From Algiphilus sp965216485 (GTDB lineage Bacteria; Pseudomonadota; Gammaproteobacteria; Nevskiales; Nevskiaceae): a stretch of 64,000 nt of DNA. This document shows, piece after piece, positions 43,803-52,473 of this stretch. The position numbers were made by a program, and so were the translations under genes. The stretch's first letter is position 1; each line of letters begins with the position of its first letter. The notes beneath the pieces were generated by a model. The model was given only the letters and a program-made list of their open reading frames with translations, made no database searches and was not told the DNA's origin. The stretch lies in contig NZ_OZ244162.1 of the NCBI RefSeq assembly GCF_965216485.1, positions 1,550,001 to 1,614,000 of the forward strand. Direction: 5' to 3'.

Positions 43803-44333
43803 ATGTCTGACCTGCATCCAGCCGCCGCGCTGCCGGCGATTGCCCTCGCGCCATGGCCTCCCGTGCCGCTGCCGCGGCGCGTGTTGCCCAATATCGTCGA
43901 AATCTTCCGCGCGGCTCCCGGTCGCGACCCCGTTGCCTTGCCTTATGTGCATTCGCCTCCGCCGCAGGCCGGCTTTCCGTCGCCGGCGGCGGACTATGTC
44001 GAGGATGCCCTCGATCTGCACACCTTGATGGTGCGCAACCCGCCAGCCACCTTCTATGTCCGTGTGCGCGGCGAATCGATGAAGGATGCCGGTATCCACG
44101 ACCAGGACATCCTGGTGGTGGACCGCTCCCTGGACCCGGCGCCCGGCCGCATCGTGGTGGCCGTGGTGGATGGCGACTTCTACGTCAAGCGCCTGACCCG
44201 GCTTGCCAGCGGTGTCATGGCGCTGGCCTCGGAGAACGAGCAGGAGGTCGACCGCTATCCGGACATCCGCCTCGACCGGGGGCAGGACGTCACGATCTGG
44301 GGCGTGGTGACCGGTGCCATCCGGCGCTTCTGA
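43803..44333 (+). CDS. umuD: Translesion polymerase V accessory protein UmuD
   Basis: Self-cleaving S24 peptidase that activates polymerase V. 176 residues. The cleavage site is seen as QA-GFPSPA (Ala56-Gly57), the nucleophile as Ser92 in GESMKDAGI, and the general-base Lys129 in DGDFYVKRL. The N-terminal segment before the cleavage site is about 32 residues longer than in E. coli UmuD and is Pro/Ala-rich. LexA-controlled; its end overlaps umuC by 20 bases. Confidence 0.95.
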   Translation: MSDLHPAAALPAIALAPWPPVPLPRRVLPNIVEIFRAAPGRDPVALPYVHSPPPQAGFPSPAADYVEDALDLHTLMVRNPPATFYVRVRGESMKDAGIHDQDILVVDRSLDPAPGRIVVAVVDGDFYVKRLTRLASGVMALASENEQEVDRYPDIRLDRGQDVTIWGVVTGAIRRF

Positions 44334-45600
44334 GGCGCGCTTCGCGCTGGTCGACGTCAACAATTTCTACGTCTCCTGCGAGCAACTGTTCCAGCCGCGC
44401 CTGGCAGGCAAGCCGGTGGTCGTGCTGTCGAACAACGATGGCTGCGTGGTGGCGCGCTCGCCCGAGGTCAAGGCGCTCGGCATCCGCATGGGCCATCCGT
44501 GGCACCAGTTGCAGCGCGAGGCGCGTCTCCACGGCATCACCGCCTTTTCGTCCAACTACACGCTGTATGCAGATATGTCGCAGCGGGTCATGACCATTCT
44601 CGGCGGCATGTGCCCGGCGCAGGAGGTGTACAGCATCGACGAGTGCTTCTGCGATCTGACCGGCGTGCCGGAGCCGCTGCAGCAGGGTCGCCGCATGCGC
44701 GAGCGCATCGGGCAATGGACCGGCCTGCCCGTCTGCGTGGGCATTGGCAGCACCAAGACCCGCGCCAAGCTCGCCAATCACATCGCCAAGAAGCAGCCGC
44801 AGCATGGCGGTGTCTTTGACCTGGAGGCCTGCGACGCCAATGCCCAGTCCGTGCTGCTGGACGACATTGCCGTCGACGCGGTGTGGGGCATCGGGCGTCG
44901 CATCGGCGAGGCCCTGCGGGCGATGGACATCACCACGGCGGCGGCGTTGCGGGATGCGAGCCGGGCGCGCATCCGTCAGCGCTTCAATGTCGTCATTGAG
45001 CGCGTCGTCCGGGAGTTGCAGGGCGTGTCCTGCCTTAGCCTCGACGAAGTCGCGCCGACCAAGCAGCAGATCATGGCCAGCCGCAGCTTCAGCCGCACCG
45101 TGAGCGGGCGGTGCGAGCTGCGCGAGGCCGTGCTCAGCTATGTCGCCCGCGCCGCCGAGAAGCTGCGCGGGCAGGGCAGTCTCGCCGGCGCCATCCAGGT
45201 CTTCATCCGTACCAACCCCTTCAAGCCAGAGGTGGCGCAATACGCCAACAGCACCAGCCTGCACCTCCCGCTGGCCACTGACGACACGCTCACCCTTGGC
45301 CGCTTTGCGCTGGCCGCGCTGGATCTGCTCTACCGCGAGGGATTTGCCTACCATAAGGCCGGCGTCATGCTGATGGATCTGGTGCCGCGTTCGCAGCGTC
45401 AGGGCGGGCTGTTCGACGATAGCGATGCCATCGACCGCCGATCCCGCCTCAACAGCACGCTGGACGCCGTCAACCGGAAGTTCGGTCGCGGCACGCTGGC
45501 GGTGGCGGGCGCGGGCACCGAACGCGGCTGGCAGATGCGTCGCCAGCATCTGTCGCCGGCCTACACCACCGCCGTCGAATCCCTGCCGAAAGTCCGCTGA
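44314..45600 (+). CDS. umuC: Translesion DNA polymerase V catalytic subunit UmuC
   Basis: Y-family polymerase, 428 residues from a GTG inside the umuD end. FALVDVNNFYVSCEQLF holds the first catalytic Asp and the steric-gate region, and EVYSIDECFCDL the Asp-Glu pair. The thumb HhH region WGIGRRIGEAL and the little-finger domain follow, with MDLVPRSQRQGGLFDD near the end as a beta-clamp-binding-like stretch (QGGLF). The length matches E. coli UmuC (422). Confidence 0.96.
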   Translation: MPSGASEARFALVDVNNFYVSCEQLFQPRLAGKPVVVLSNNDGCVVARSPEVKALGIRMGHPWHQLQREARLHGITAFSSNYTLYADMSQRVMTILGGMCPAQEVYSIDECFCDLTGVPEPLQQGRRMRERIGQWTGLPVCVGIGSTKTRAKLANHIAKKQPQHGGVFDLEACDANAQSVLLDDIAVDAVWGIGRRIGEALRAMDITTAAALRDASRARIRQRFNVVIERVVRELQGVSCLSLDEVAPTKQQIMASRSFSRTVSGRCELREAVLSYVARAAEKLRGQGSLAGAIQVFIRTNPFKPEVAQYANSTSLHLPLATDDTLTLGRFALAALDLLYREGFAYHKAGVMLMDLVPRSQRQGGLFDDSDAIDRRSRLNSTLDAVNRKFGRGTLAVAGAGTERGWQMRRQHLSPAYTTAVESLPKVR

Positions 45601-45742
45601 GCGCGGCGCCCGGCCATGCCGGGCACGCGCGGCACGCCCGCCCGCGACGCCCCGCCCAGTCGATCACGCCAAGCCCGCGACGGGGTCCCGCGCAAGCGCT
45701 CAGGCACCCGGCGCGTGGCGATCCCTGGCGAGAGAGGATGTC

Positions 45743-47101
45743 CTAGCGGGCATGCAGGCCCTCGTCTGCCGCCGACGCGCCCTCCCCAGGAGCGCGGCCC
45801 ATGGCGACTATGCCTTCGTCCTCGCGCAGTCGGATCAGTGCCGTGGTCAGACGAGGATCGTTGAAGGCAAGGCCGCCCAGTGCGGCAACTGGGATGTGGC
45901 CGTGCTGGAACGAAGGTTGCCGGGCATCCGTGCCGCGCAATCGTCCCTGTGGGTCGAAGGCGCTGCGAATCTGCTGTGCATCGGTGGGCAGCTTCAGTAC
46001 GTTTTCATAGAGTTCCAGCGCATAGACCGTAGTCGGCTGGGCCGCTGTGCGCGGGAGGGTCGTCAGAGCGTCAGCCCCTTCGTGCGTAAAGGCATGGCCA
46101 GCCCGTTCATCGGCATCCTGCTGCGCGTGGCGCCATTGATAGTTTTCCCCGTTTTGTGCGATGGACTCGTACAGTAGCGGCAGCCCGGCTTCATCGAGGG
46201 TGACGCGCCAGGCGTGCCCCTGCGGCGGCTGCTTGTCCTTCGCGCGCCATGCGAAATAGTTGAACTGCAGCAGTGTCTGCTGGTTGACCCGTACGAAGGT
46301 AGGCAGGTAGTAGAGCGTGGGCGCGCGCTGCTCAACGACCAATCCCGCATCCGCCCAGCCCAGGGTGCCGACTGCGGGCGCCGGCGCCTTCTCCGAGGCG
46401 CGGGCCAGTGCGGGTGCATAGCGCGCCGCCAGCGCCTGCCACGCGTCGCTGACCATGCCCGTTCGTCCCAGTGGGTCACGTGGGAGTTCGTCGAACTGTG
46501 CGAGCACCTCCGCGGCCTCCGGCGCAGGCGGGGGCGTCATTGCCACCTGGTATCCGTCGGTACTCGTCGCCGGAGCGCGCAGAGATTCGAGTTGCCGCTG
46601 CAAGCCTTGGTTGTCCGCCACCGGTGCGTCCGGCGCCACCTGTGCGAGAAGCTGTTGCCAGCGCTCGGGCTCCTGTAACTCCAGGGCCGACAGCCAGACG
46701 GCGCACAGGCGAATGTCCGACATCGTCACGGCGACCTTCTGCGCGGGCCATCCGAGGCTTTGCATTTCGATCTCGCGTGAGAAGGCATCGTTGAAGCGCA
46801 TCTGCATCAGCCATTCGCCAGCGCGATGGAGATCGCTCAGGGGAGGCGCGAAGCTGGCCAGCGTGCGGCTGCCGCGCAAGAAGGGCAGGCCGGGAATGCG
46901 GCGATACGAGGCATCTGCCACCCCGGCTTCGGCCACGGCCGCGTCCAGTTCCTCGTAGAGCGGGCGACAGGTCTCCACGAATTCCTCGATCGCCTGCCCA
47001 ACATCATCCGGTTCGTACTCCGCCTGCGCGAAGGCGGGATGACTGATCGCAGCCGAGAGCGCTGCGATGCACGCAAGGTGAAGGTGCGGCCGATACGCCA
47101 T
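45743..47101 (-). CDS. Secreted protein of unknown function
   Basis: 452 residues from ATG 47101 (AGGAGA seven bases upstream; an ATG 15 bases earlier lacks spacing). Signal peptide with cleavage expected near HPAFAQA (about residue 25). The mature protein is mixed alpha/beta with no lipobox and no further membrane helix. It has a Cys pair (TCRPLYEELD and IRLCAVW), a Pro-rich segment (MTPPPAPEAAE), and a C-terminal half with WADAGLVVEQRAPTLYYLPT, FNYFAWRAKDKQPPQGHAW and ALELYENVLKLPTDA. I recognise no family. The ORF has normal codon use for the window and stands alone between umuC and tRNA-Arg. Confidence 0.75.
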   Translation of the reverse strand: MAYRPHLHLACIAALSAAISHPAFAQAEYEPDDVGQAIEEFVETCRPLYEELDAAVAEAGVADASYRRIPGLPFLRGSRTLASFAPPLSDLHRAGEWLMQMRFNDAFSREIEMQSLGWPAQKVAVTMSDIRLCAVWLSALELQEPERWQQLLAQVAPDAPVADNQGLQRQLESLRAPATSTDGYQVAMTPPPAPEAAEVLAQFDELPRDPLGRTGMVSDAWQALAARYAPALARASEKAPAPAVGTLGWADAGLVVEQRAPTLYYLPTFVRVNQQTLLQFNYFAWRAKDKQPPQGHAWRVTLDEAGLPLLYESIAQNGENYQWRHAQQDADERAGHAFTHEGADALTTLPRTAAQPTTVYALELYENVLKLPTDAQQIRSAFDPQGRLRGTDARQPSFQHGHIPVAALGGLAFNDPRLTTALIRLREDEGIVAMGRAPGEGASAADEGLHAR

Positions 47102-47270
47102 GGTATGTCTCCTCATTATTTTGAATCGCGCGTTCAGCGCGATGCGTCAGCCTAAAGGTTTCAACGCGGTCGTTTGGCGTGGCGCCGCGCAGGCTTTGCA
47201 AAGGCTTCGACAGGAGGAGGACAGGGCTGCGATGGCAGGCAGCACGGCAGTGGATGCAAGCGGGAAAAGA

Positions 47271-47307
47271 AAAAGGGGATGAGCGTGTTCGACGCTGATC
47301 CCCTTTT
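47271..47307 (-). terminator. Intrinsic terminator of tRNA-Arg
   Basis: On the minus strand AAAAGGGGAT / ATCCCCTTTT encloses a smaller AGCG/CGCT stem and is followed by TTCTTTTCCC. It starts five bases after the tRNA 3' end. It also shields the secreted-protein gene downstream from tRNA transcription. Confidence 0.85.
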
Positions 47308-47311
47308 CATT

Positions 47312-47388
<77 letters not shown>

Positions 47389-47715
47389 GTGCTTCGCTGT
47401 CTCGCGGGTGCTGGTTTGGCTTGCGCCGACGCACCGCGGCTGGGTGGGGGAGAAGGCGAATCCCTCGGCCACCCCTGCGAGGGCGCGTAGTATACAAGAG
47501 GATCGGGTGCGCGCAAACACACGAGCAAGCCGTTGTTGTTGCGTTCATTTCTGCAGGGCGGTCGGTCGGCATCGCGCTGATACAGCGGACGCGATTGGCG
47601 GAGATGGCGAGCAGGTCTTCACGGAGGCGCACCGCCTCGCCTTTGGCGACCCTCTGTCAGGAGGCGGCCAGCGCTTGATGCCGCATGCCGACGCGCGTCA
47701 GCAAGGACTCGCGGG
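47389..47715. other. Non-coding region upstream of tRNA-Arg
   Basis: Contains the tRNA promoter at 47489-47516 and a tRNA leader of about 95 bases (47389-47482). The part from 47517 to 47715 shows no gene, repeat or hairpin that I can support. Confidence 0.6.
47489..47516 (-). promoter_or_regulatory. Promoter of tRNA-Arg
   Basis: Minus strand: -35 TTGCGC (47516-47511), 16-base spacer, -10 TATACT (47494-47489). The bases after the -10 read ACGCGCCC, a GC-rich discriminator typical of stable-RNA promoters under stringent control. Confidence 0.8.
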
Positions 47716-48288
47716 TCACTGCGGCTCGTCGGATTCGCGCCAGTTGGCGTGCTGTTCCCAGAAGGCCACGCTCTTCAGATAGGCATCGCGGTCCAGCGGT
47801 ACGCCGGAACCACCCTCTTCCACACCAAGCGCGTTGCGCAGCATGGTGATGGGCGCCATCGGAATCTCCTCGGGTTCGGCGGTGGCCAGGCAGCCGACGA
47901 CGCCCCAGTCGGCGTCGATGCGGTCGCCTTCCTTCGCCATCTGCTCGCGGTCGTAGACGATGACGATCAGGTACTGCGCGACCGGTGCCTCGATCCCCTC
48001 GAACCAGCGATTGAGCACGGGAAGCTCCTTGCTGTTGCGTGCTTCATAGCCGGAGTGCAGCAGGTGGCGGTTCTCTTTGGTGATCGGGATGGTCGCGCAG
48101 CGGGTCTCGGTCCAGTTGGAATAGACCCAGAGCTGACAGAAGGGGGCGTAGCCCTCCAGCACCTTCATCGGCGAATGCGCATTGATGTACTGCTCGAAGG
48201 CCGCGGCGTCGGTACCACGGATGGCGTTGCGGCGGCTTTGGCGTGGAAACAGGCGCGCGCGCGCGAATTCGGTCAGCGCTACCGTCAT
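47716..48288 (-). CDS. DUF3228 family protein
   Basis: 190-residue soluble protein from ATG 48288 (GGGAG about 9 bases upstream). Conserved family blocks are FARARLFPRQSRRNAIRGTD, YAPFCQLWVYSNWTETRCAT and PITKENRHLLHSGYEAR, then VLNRWFEG and YLIVIVYDREQM. No known catalytic motif or signal peptide. Located downstream of glcB on the same strand, with two GC-rich hairpins in between. Function unknown. Confidence 0.8.
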   Translation of the reverse strand: MTVALTEFARARLFPRQSRRNAIRGTDAAAFEQYINAHSPMKVLEGYAPFCQLWVYSNWTETRCATIPITKENRHLLHSGYEARNSKELPVLNRWFEGIEAPVAQYLIVIVYDREQMAKEGDRIDADWGVVGCLATAEPEEIPMAPITMLRNALGVEEGGSGVPLDRDAYLKSVAFWEQHANWRESDEPQ

Positions 48289-48322
48289 CTGTGATCTCCC
48301 TACAAGGCGGGGTGCGCGGGGT

Positions 48323-48385
48323 CCGGGCCCTGCGGCCCGGAAGGCCAGGCCTGAAGGCGCGCGCAGATGCAAGGCTGCGCGCGCC
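48323..48385. other. Two GC-rich hairpins between glcB and the DUF3228 gene
   Basis: CCGGGCC / GGCCCGG (48323-48340, 4-base loop) and GGCGCGCGCAG / CTGCGCGCGCC (48356-48385, 8-base loop), both perfect. No U-tract follows on the minus strand, so they may be factor-dependent terminators or RNA-stability elements at the end of the glcB transcript. Confidence 0.45.
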
Positions 48386-48403
48386 TCGGGTCCCAGGCCG
48401 TGT

Positions 48404-50593
48404 TCAGGCTGCCTGCAGCGTCTTCTTCTTCAGGCGATAGGCATGCAGCAGTGGCTCGGTGTAGCCACTGGGCTGCGTGGTGCCTTCGAAGATGAGGGCA
48501 CTGGCCGCCTGGAAGGCGATACCGTCGAAGTTGGGCGCCATGGGTTCGTACAACGGATCGCCGCTGTTCTGGCGGTCCACGACCTCGGCCATGCGCTTCA
48601 GCGTGTCGGTCACCTGCTCCTTGGTGCAGACGCCGTGCACCAGCCAGTTAGCGATGTGCTGGCTGGAGATGCGCAAGGTGGCACGGTCTTCCATCAGGCC
48701 CACGTCGTGGATGTCGGGCACCTTGGAGCAGCCGATGCCCTGGTCGATCCAGCGCACCACGTAGCCGAGGATGGTCTGCGCGCTGTTGTCGAGTTCCTGC
48801 TGCACCTCGGCGGCAGACAGGCTGCCGGCATCCTCCATCAACGGAATGGTGAGGATGTCGTCCAGCTTGGCATGTTCGCGCGAACGCAGTTCCTCGATGC
48901 GCTGGAACACGTTGACGCGGTGATAGTGGATGCTGTGCAGAGTGGCGCCAGTGGGCGAGGGCACCCAGGCGGTGGTCGCCCCGGCCTGCGGGTGACCGAT
49001 CTTCTGTTCGAGCATGGCCGCCATCTCGTCCGGCATCGGCCACATGCCCTTGCCGATCTGGGCATGGCCCGGCAGACCGCAGCGGATGCCGACGTCGACG
49101 TTCCAATCCTCGTAGGCCTTGATCCACGCCGTCTGCTTCATCTTGCTCTTGGCGATCATCGGACCGGCCTGCATGCTGGTGTGGATCTCGTCGCCGGTGC
49201 GGTCGAGGAAGCCGGTATTGATGAAGACCACGCGCGACTGCGCGGCCTTGATGCAGGCCTTGAGGTTGACCGTGGTACGGCGCTCCTCGTCCATGATCCC
49301 GATCTTGAGCGTGTCGCGCGCCAGGCCGAGGGCATCCTCGATGGTGGCGAAGAGCTCGTTGGCGAAGCGCACCTCGTCCGAGCCGTGCATCTTCGGCTTC
49401 ACGATATACACCGAGCCGGTGCGCGAATTGCTCTTGCGGTCGCGCGCCGTGGGGTCGGCCTTGAGATCGTGCATGGCGCACAGCGCCGTCATGAAGCCAT
49501 CCATGATGCCCTCGAAGATTTCGTCGCCGTCGGCGTCGAGGATCGCAGGGTTGGTCATCAGATGCCCGACATTGCGCACGAACAGCAGGCTGCGGCCATG
49601 CAGGCGCAGCTCGCCGCCATCGGGGGTCGTGTAGAAGCGGTCTTCGTTGAGCACGCGGGTGATGGTCTTGTCACCCTTGGCCACCTGCTCGGTCAGCGTG
49701 CCCTTCATCAGGCCCAGCCAGTTGCTGTAGACCTCGCACTTGTCGGCCGCATCGACCGCCGCCACCGAGTCCTCGCAGTCCATGATGGTGCTCACGGCGG
49801 CTTCCACCAGCAGGTCCTTGACGCCCGCCTTGTCCGTTTTGCCGATGGGGCTCGACGGGTCGATCTGGATCTCGATGTGCAGACCGTTGTTCTTCAGCAG
49901 AATCGCGGTCGGCTGGGCAGCGTCGCCCATGTAGCCGACGAACTGAGCCGGCGTCTCCAGCCCGGTCTGGTTGCCGTCTTCCTGCGTGATCTGCAGTGCG
50001 CCGTCGACCACGCGGTAGGCAGTGGCGTCGGCGTGGCTGCCCGAGGCCAACGGGGTGCTTTCGTCGAGGTGGGCGCGGGCAAAGGCGATGACCTTCTGGC
50101 CGCGCACCGGGTTGTAGGCGCCGCCGCGCTCGGCACCGCCGTCTTCGGGAATGACATCAAAGCCATAGAGGGCGTCATAGAGGCTGCCCCAGCGCGCGTT
50201 GGAGGCGTTCAGCGCGTAGCGGGCGTTGCGCACCGGCACCACCAGCTGCGGGCCGGCCTGCGCCGCAATCTCGCTGTCGACATTGGCCGTGGTGACCGTG
50301 AAATCGGCGGGCGGCTCTTCGAGATAGCCAATATCGGTGAGGAACTGCTTGTAGGCGGCGGCGTCATGCGGCTGACCCTTGCGCTGCTGGTGCCACTGGT
50401 CGATCTGCTCCTGCAGCGTGTCGCGCCGCGCCAGCAGCTCGCGGTTGCGCGGCGTGAACTCGGCCACGGCCTTCGCCAGCGCGTCCCAGAACTGCGCCGG
50501 TTCGACGCCGGTTCCCGGGCAGATTTCCTGATCCACCAACGTCTTGAGTGGGGTGGCGACGCGCAGTTCGCCGACCTGGGTGTATTCAGTCAT
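48404..50593 (-). CDS. glcB: Malate synthase G
   Basis: Condenses glyoxylate with acetyl-CoA to malate. 729 residues, the long monomeric isoform. Typical segments are NARWGSLYDALYGFDVIPE, LMKGTLTEQVAKGDKTITR and GSVYIVKPKMHGSDEV, then IMDEERRTTVNLKACI and the C-terminal VLGYVVRWIDQGIGCSKVPD. AAGGGA lies before the ATG. A TAAAAT (50632-50637, minus strand) may be the -10 box. No aceA or aceK neighbour, so it serves glyoxylate or glycolate use or supports the beta-oxidation genes at 56-61 kb through acetyl-CoA. Confidence 0.97.
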   Translation of the reverse strand: MTEYTQVGELRVATPLKTLVDQEICPGTGVEPAQFWDALAKAVAEFTPRNRELLARRDTLQEQIDQWHQQRKGQPHDAAAYKQFLTDIGYLEEPPADFTVTTANVDSEIAAQAGPQLVVPVRNARYALNASNARWGSLYDALYGFDVIPEDGGAERGGAYNPVRGQKVIAFARAHLDESTPLASGSHADATAYRVVDGALQITQEDGNQTGLETPAQFVGYMGDAAQPTAILLKNNGLHIEIQIDPSSPIGKTDKAGVKDLLVEAAVSTIMDCEDSVAAVDAADKCEVYSNWLGLMKGTLTEQVAKGDKTITRVLNEDRFYTTPDGGELRLHGRSLLFVRNVGHLMTNPAILDADGDEIFEGIMDGFMTALCAMHDLKADPTARDRKSNSRTGSVYIVKPKMHGSDEVRFANELFATIEDALGLARDTLKIGIMDEERRTTVNLKACIKAAQSRVVFINTGFLDRTGDEIHTSMQAGPMIAKSKMKQTAWIKAYEDWNVDVGIRCGLPGHAQIGKGMWPMPDEMAAMLEQKIGHPQAGATTAWVPSPTGATLHSIHYHRVNVFQRIEELRSREHAKLDDILTIPLMEDAGSLSAAEVQQELDNSAQTILGYVVRWIDQGIGCSKVPDIHDVGLMEDRATLRISSQHIANWLVHGVCTKEQVTDTLKRMAEVVDRQNSGDPLYEPMAPNFDGIAFQAASALIFEGTTQPSGYTEPLLHAYRLKKKTLQAA

Positions 50594-50631
50594 CGATCCC
50601 TTCCTGGCCTAATGAGGTGTGAAACGACCGT

Positions 50632-50637
50632 ATTTTA
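50632..50637 (-). promoter_or_regulatory. Possible glcB -10 box
   Basis: TAAAAT on the minus strand, 38 bases upstream of the glcB start, in an otherwise GC-rich gap. No clear -35. Confidence 0.3.
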
Positions 50638-50707
50638 GTCGCCCGGGCGGAGGAAGCCCTTTTGGCGCAAAGTGCTGTCCTCCCGTGTTGGCCCTGCCCG
50701 CGCTATT

Positions 50708-51472
50708 TCAGTCGGTGGCGTGCACGCTGTAGGTAGCAGCGCCGGTGTTCCCGGTATTGGCGTTGTGCGCCCAGATCGTCACCGCGTACAGACCCGGTGC
50801 TTCGGGCTTGTAGCTGCCTTGAAAGCGGTTGGCTTCGCCGCTGAAAGCCAGATCACGGGTCGCGACGGCGCCGTCCGGGCCGACGATGCGCGCCTGCACC
50901 TCGTAGTCGGCACTGTCCCAGAGACCGCCGTCGGTGATCGGGCAGCCACACATCAGCGTGATGTCGGCCACCAGCGGGAGGGTGTCCTCCTGCATGCCAA
51001 GCTTCATGGCATCGACGATCAGGCCGGGCAGATGCAGCACGAGGCCGTCACCGGTGATGTCCTTGCCGGGTACGACCCAGGTGGTCAGGCTGAGATTCTG
51101 AATCGCGGCCGGCACATCCAGGGGCCCCGTCACGCGGATCCGAATCTGTGTCGGCGCTTCCAGCATCAGGGTGCTGGTGTAGTGCGCGGTCTTGTCGTCG
51201 GCGAGGGCGTCGCCGCGCGACTGCGGCGTTTTCATCAGGCGCGCGGTGTCGCCGGTACCGCCGGTGACCATGCCGCTGTCCAGCAACGCGCCGGTCACCG
51301 CGTCCTCGATGCGGAGCTGCAGGCCACCGACACCGGAGCCGATGAACTTGGCGTCATGGGAGCGCACGCGCACCGTGACCTCGGTGGGCACTGCAGCCGC
51401 GTAAACGCTGGCGGATGCGGTGAGGAACAGGAGGCAGGCCGCGAAAAGACGGCGAAGGCTGTGAACAGGCAT
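50708..51472 (-). CDS. Secreted beta-rich protein of unknown function
   Basis: 254 residues from ATG 51472. Signal peptide MPVHSLRRLFAACLLFLTAS, cleaved near VYAAA (about residue 26). The mature part is rich in beta-strand sequence, including VTVRVRSHDAKFIGSG, LQLRIEDAVTG, APTQIRIRVTGPL and GLYAVTIWAHNANTGN. That pattern suggests two Ig-like or carbohydrate-binding-type sandwiches. One CGC (TLMCGCPITD) could bind metal or form a disulfide. It lies 86 bases after apbE on the same strand and may be the last gene of the DUF3570 cluster. Family not recognised. Confidence 0.65.
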   Translation of the reverse strand: MPVHSLRRLFAACLLFLTASASVYAAAVPTEVTVRVRSHDAKFIGSGVGGLQLRIEDAVTGALLDSGMVTGGTGDTARLMKTPQSRGDALADDKTAHYTSTLMLEAPTQIRIRVTGPLDVPAAIQNLSLTTWVVPGKDITGDGLVLHLPGLIVDAMKLGMQEDTLPLVADITLMCGCPITDGGLWDSADYEVQARIVGPDGAVATRDLAFSGEANRFQGSYKPEAPGLYAVTIWAHNANTGNTGAATYSVHATD

Positions 51473-51558
51473 GGCAGGGCTCCGGTCAAGTCCATGCGCA
51501 ACATAGCAAAGCCCGGGGATGCCGCGGCACTGGCTTTGCCGCGCCGCGCGTCCACGGC

Positions 51559-52473
51559 TCAGGCGTGCGCTTGCAGGTGGTACTGCACCCCTTGTTCCCG
51601 AAGAAAGCGGTCTGCCTTGTCGCCTTGCAGGATCGCAAGCGTCGAAAGCATGCCGGCGAGAGTGCAATGCGCGGCGACGACGGTGACGCTTGCCGGGGCA
51701 CCCGGTACCGGCCAGCCGGTGGTGGCATCCAGGATATGGCCATAGCGACGCCCGTCGCGCATCACATAGCGAAAGGCGTCTCCACTGGTCGCCATGCCCC
51801 CGCAGTCCAGCGACAAGCTGCGAGCCAATGCGGCATTGTGCACGCCATCGGTCAGCCCAACCTGCCACGCCGCACCGTTGGCGCGAGGGCCGTCGCAGAC
51901 GATGTCGCCTCCGAAATTGACGAGTACGGGAACGGAGGATGCGTGGCGAATCAGGCGAAGGGCGCGGTCCACCGCGTATTCCTTCCCAATTCCGCCAAAG
52001 TCGAGCTCCATGCCCCTGGGCATGCGCAAATGTGGTTTCTCCCAGCGAACGCGCTGCCACCCCACGTGTTCCAGCAGGGCGTGCACGCGCTCCGGGGCGG
52101 GTAAGCGGTCCGAGCCGTCAAAGCGCCAGGCACGTCGCAAGATGCCGGAGCTGATGTCAAAACGGCCTTCGGACAGCTGCCAGAGAGTCTGTGCGTAATC
52201 CAGCATGCCGGCGGTTTCCTCGTCCACGCGGACCGCGCAGCCGCCGGCATGATTGATGCGGTGCATGATGTTGCCGTCGCGATACCGGCTCCAGTGGCTT
52301 TCGATCCGCCGCGCCTCCTGGAAGGCGATCCGTGCGAGTCGGCGTGCCGTAACCTCGGAGGCGCAGTCGACCAGCACTTCGCAGGGACTGGCCATGGCCT
52401 GGAAATGGCCGCGCCAGAAGCCACCGGTCTGCGTGCCGCCGACCCGTTCCAGGCGCAGATCGGTCGCGCTCAC
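51559..52473 (-). CDS. apbE: FAD:protein FMN transferase (ApbE)
   Basis: Periplasmic enzyme that uses FAD to attach FMN covalently to Thr/Ser of target proteins. 304 residues from a GTG overlapping the DUF3570 stop (GTGA). Motifs: MASPCEVLVD near the N-terminus, LDFGGIGKEYAVDRAL (the K-G of the consensus is K-E here), VNFGGDI, ATSGDAFR, and GHILDATTGWPV, which is the H-x-x-D-x-x-T-G metal/FAD site. No signal peptide or lipobox is visible from this start, unlike most ApbE proteins, so export is unclear. The Rnf subunits RsxG and RsxD in this window also need an ApbE. Confidence 0.92.
   Translation of the reverse strand: MSATDLRLERVGGTQTGGFWRGHFQAMASPCEVLVDCASEVTARRLARIAFQEARRIESHWSRYRDGNIMHRINHAGGCAVRVDEETAGMLDYAQTLWQLSEGRFDISSGILRRAWRFDGSDRLPAPERVHALLEHVGWQRVRWEKPHLRMPRGMELDFGGIGKEYAVDRALRLIRHASSVPVLVNFGGDIVCDGPRANGAAWQVGLTDGVHNAALARSLSLDCGGMATSGDAFRYVMRDGRRYGHILDATTGWPVPGAPASVTVVAAHCTLAGMLSTLAILQGDKADRFLREQGVQYHLQAHA

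Noticed and set aside
48182..50638. An 818-codon open frame on the plus strand opposite glcB
   Set aside because: It mirrors the malate synthase gene codon for codon in a GC-rich sequence. It has no family features and a composition typical of antisense frames (His/Val/Arg/Gln-rich).
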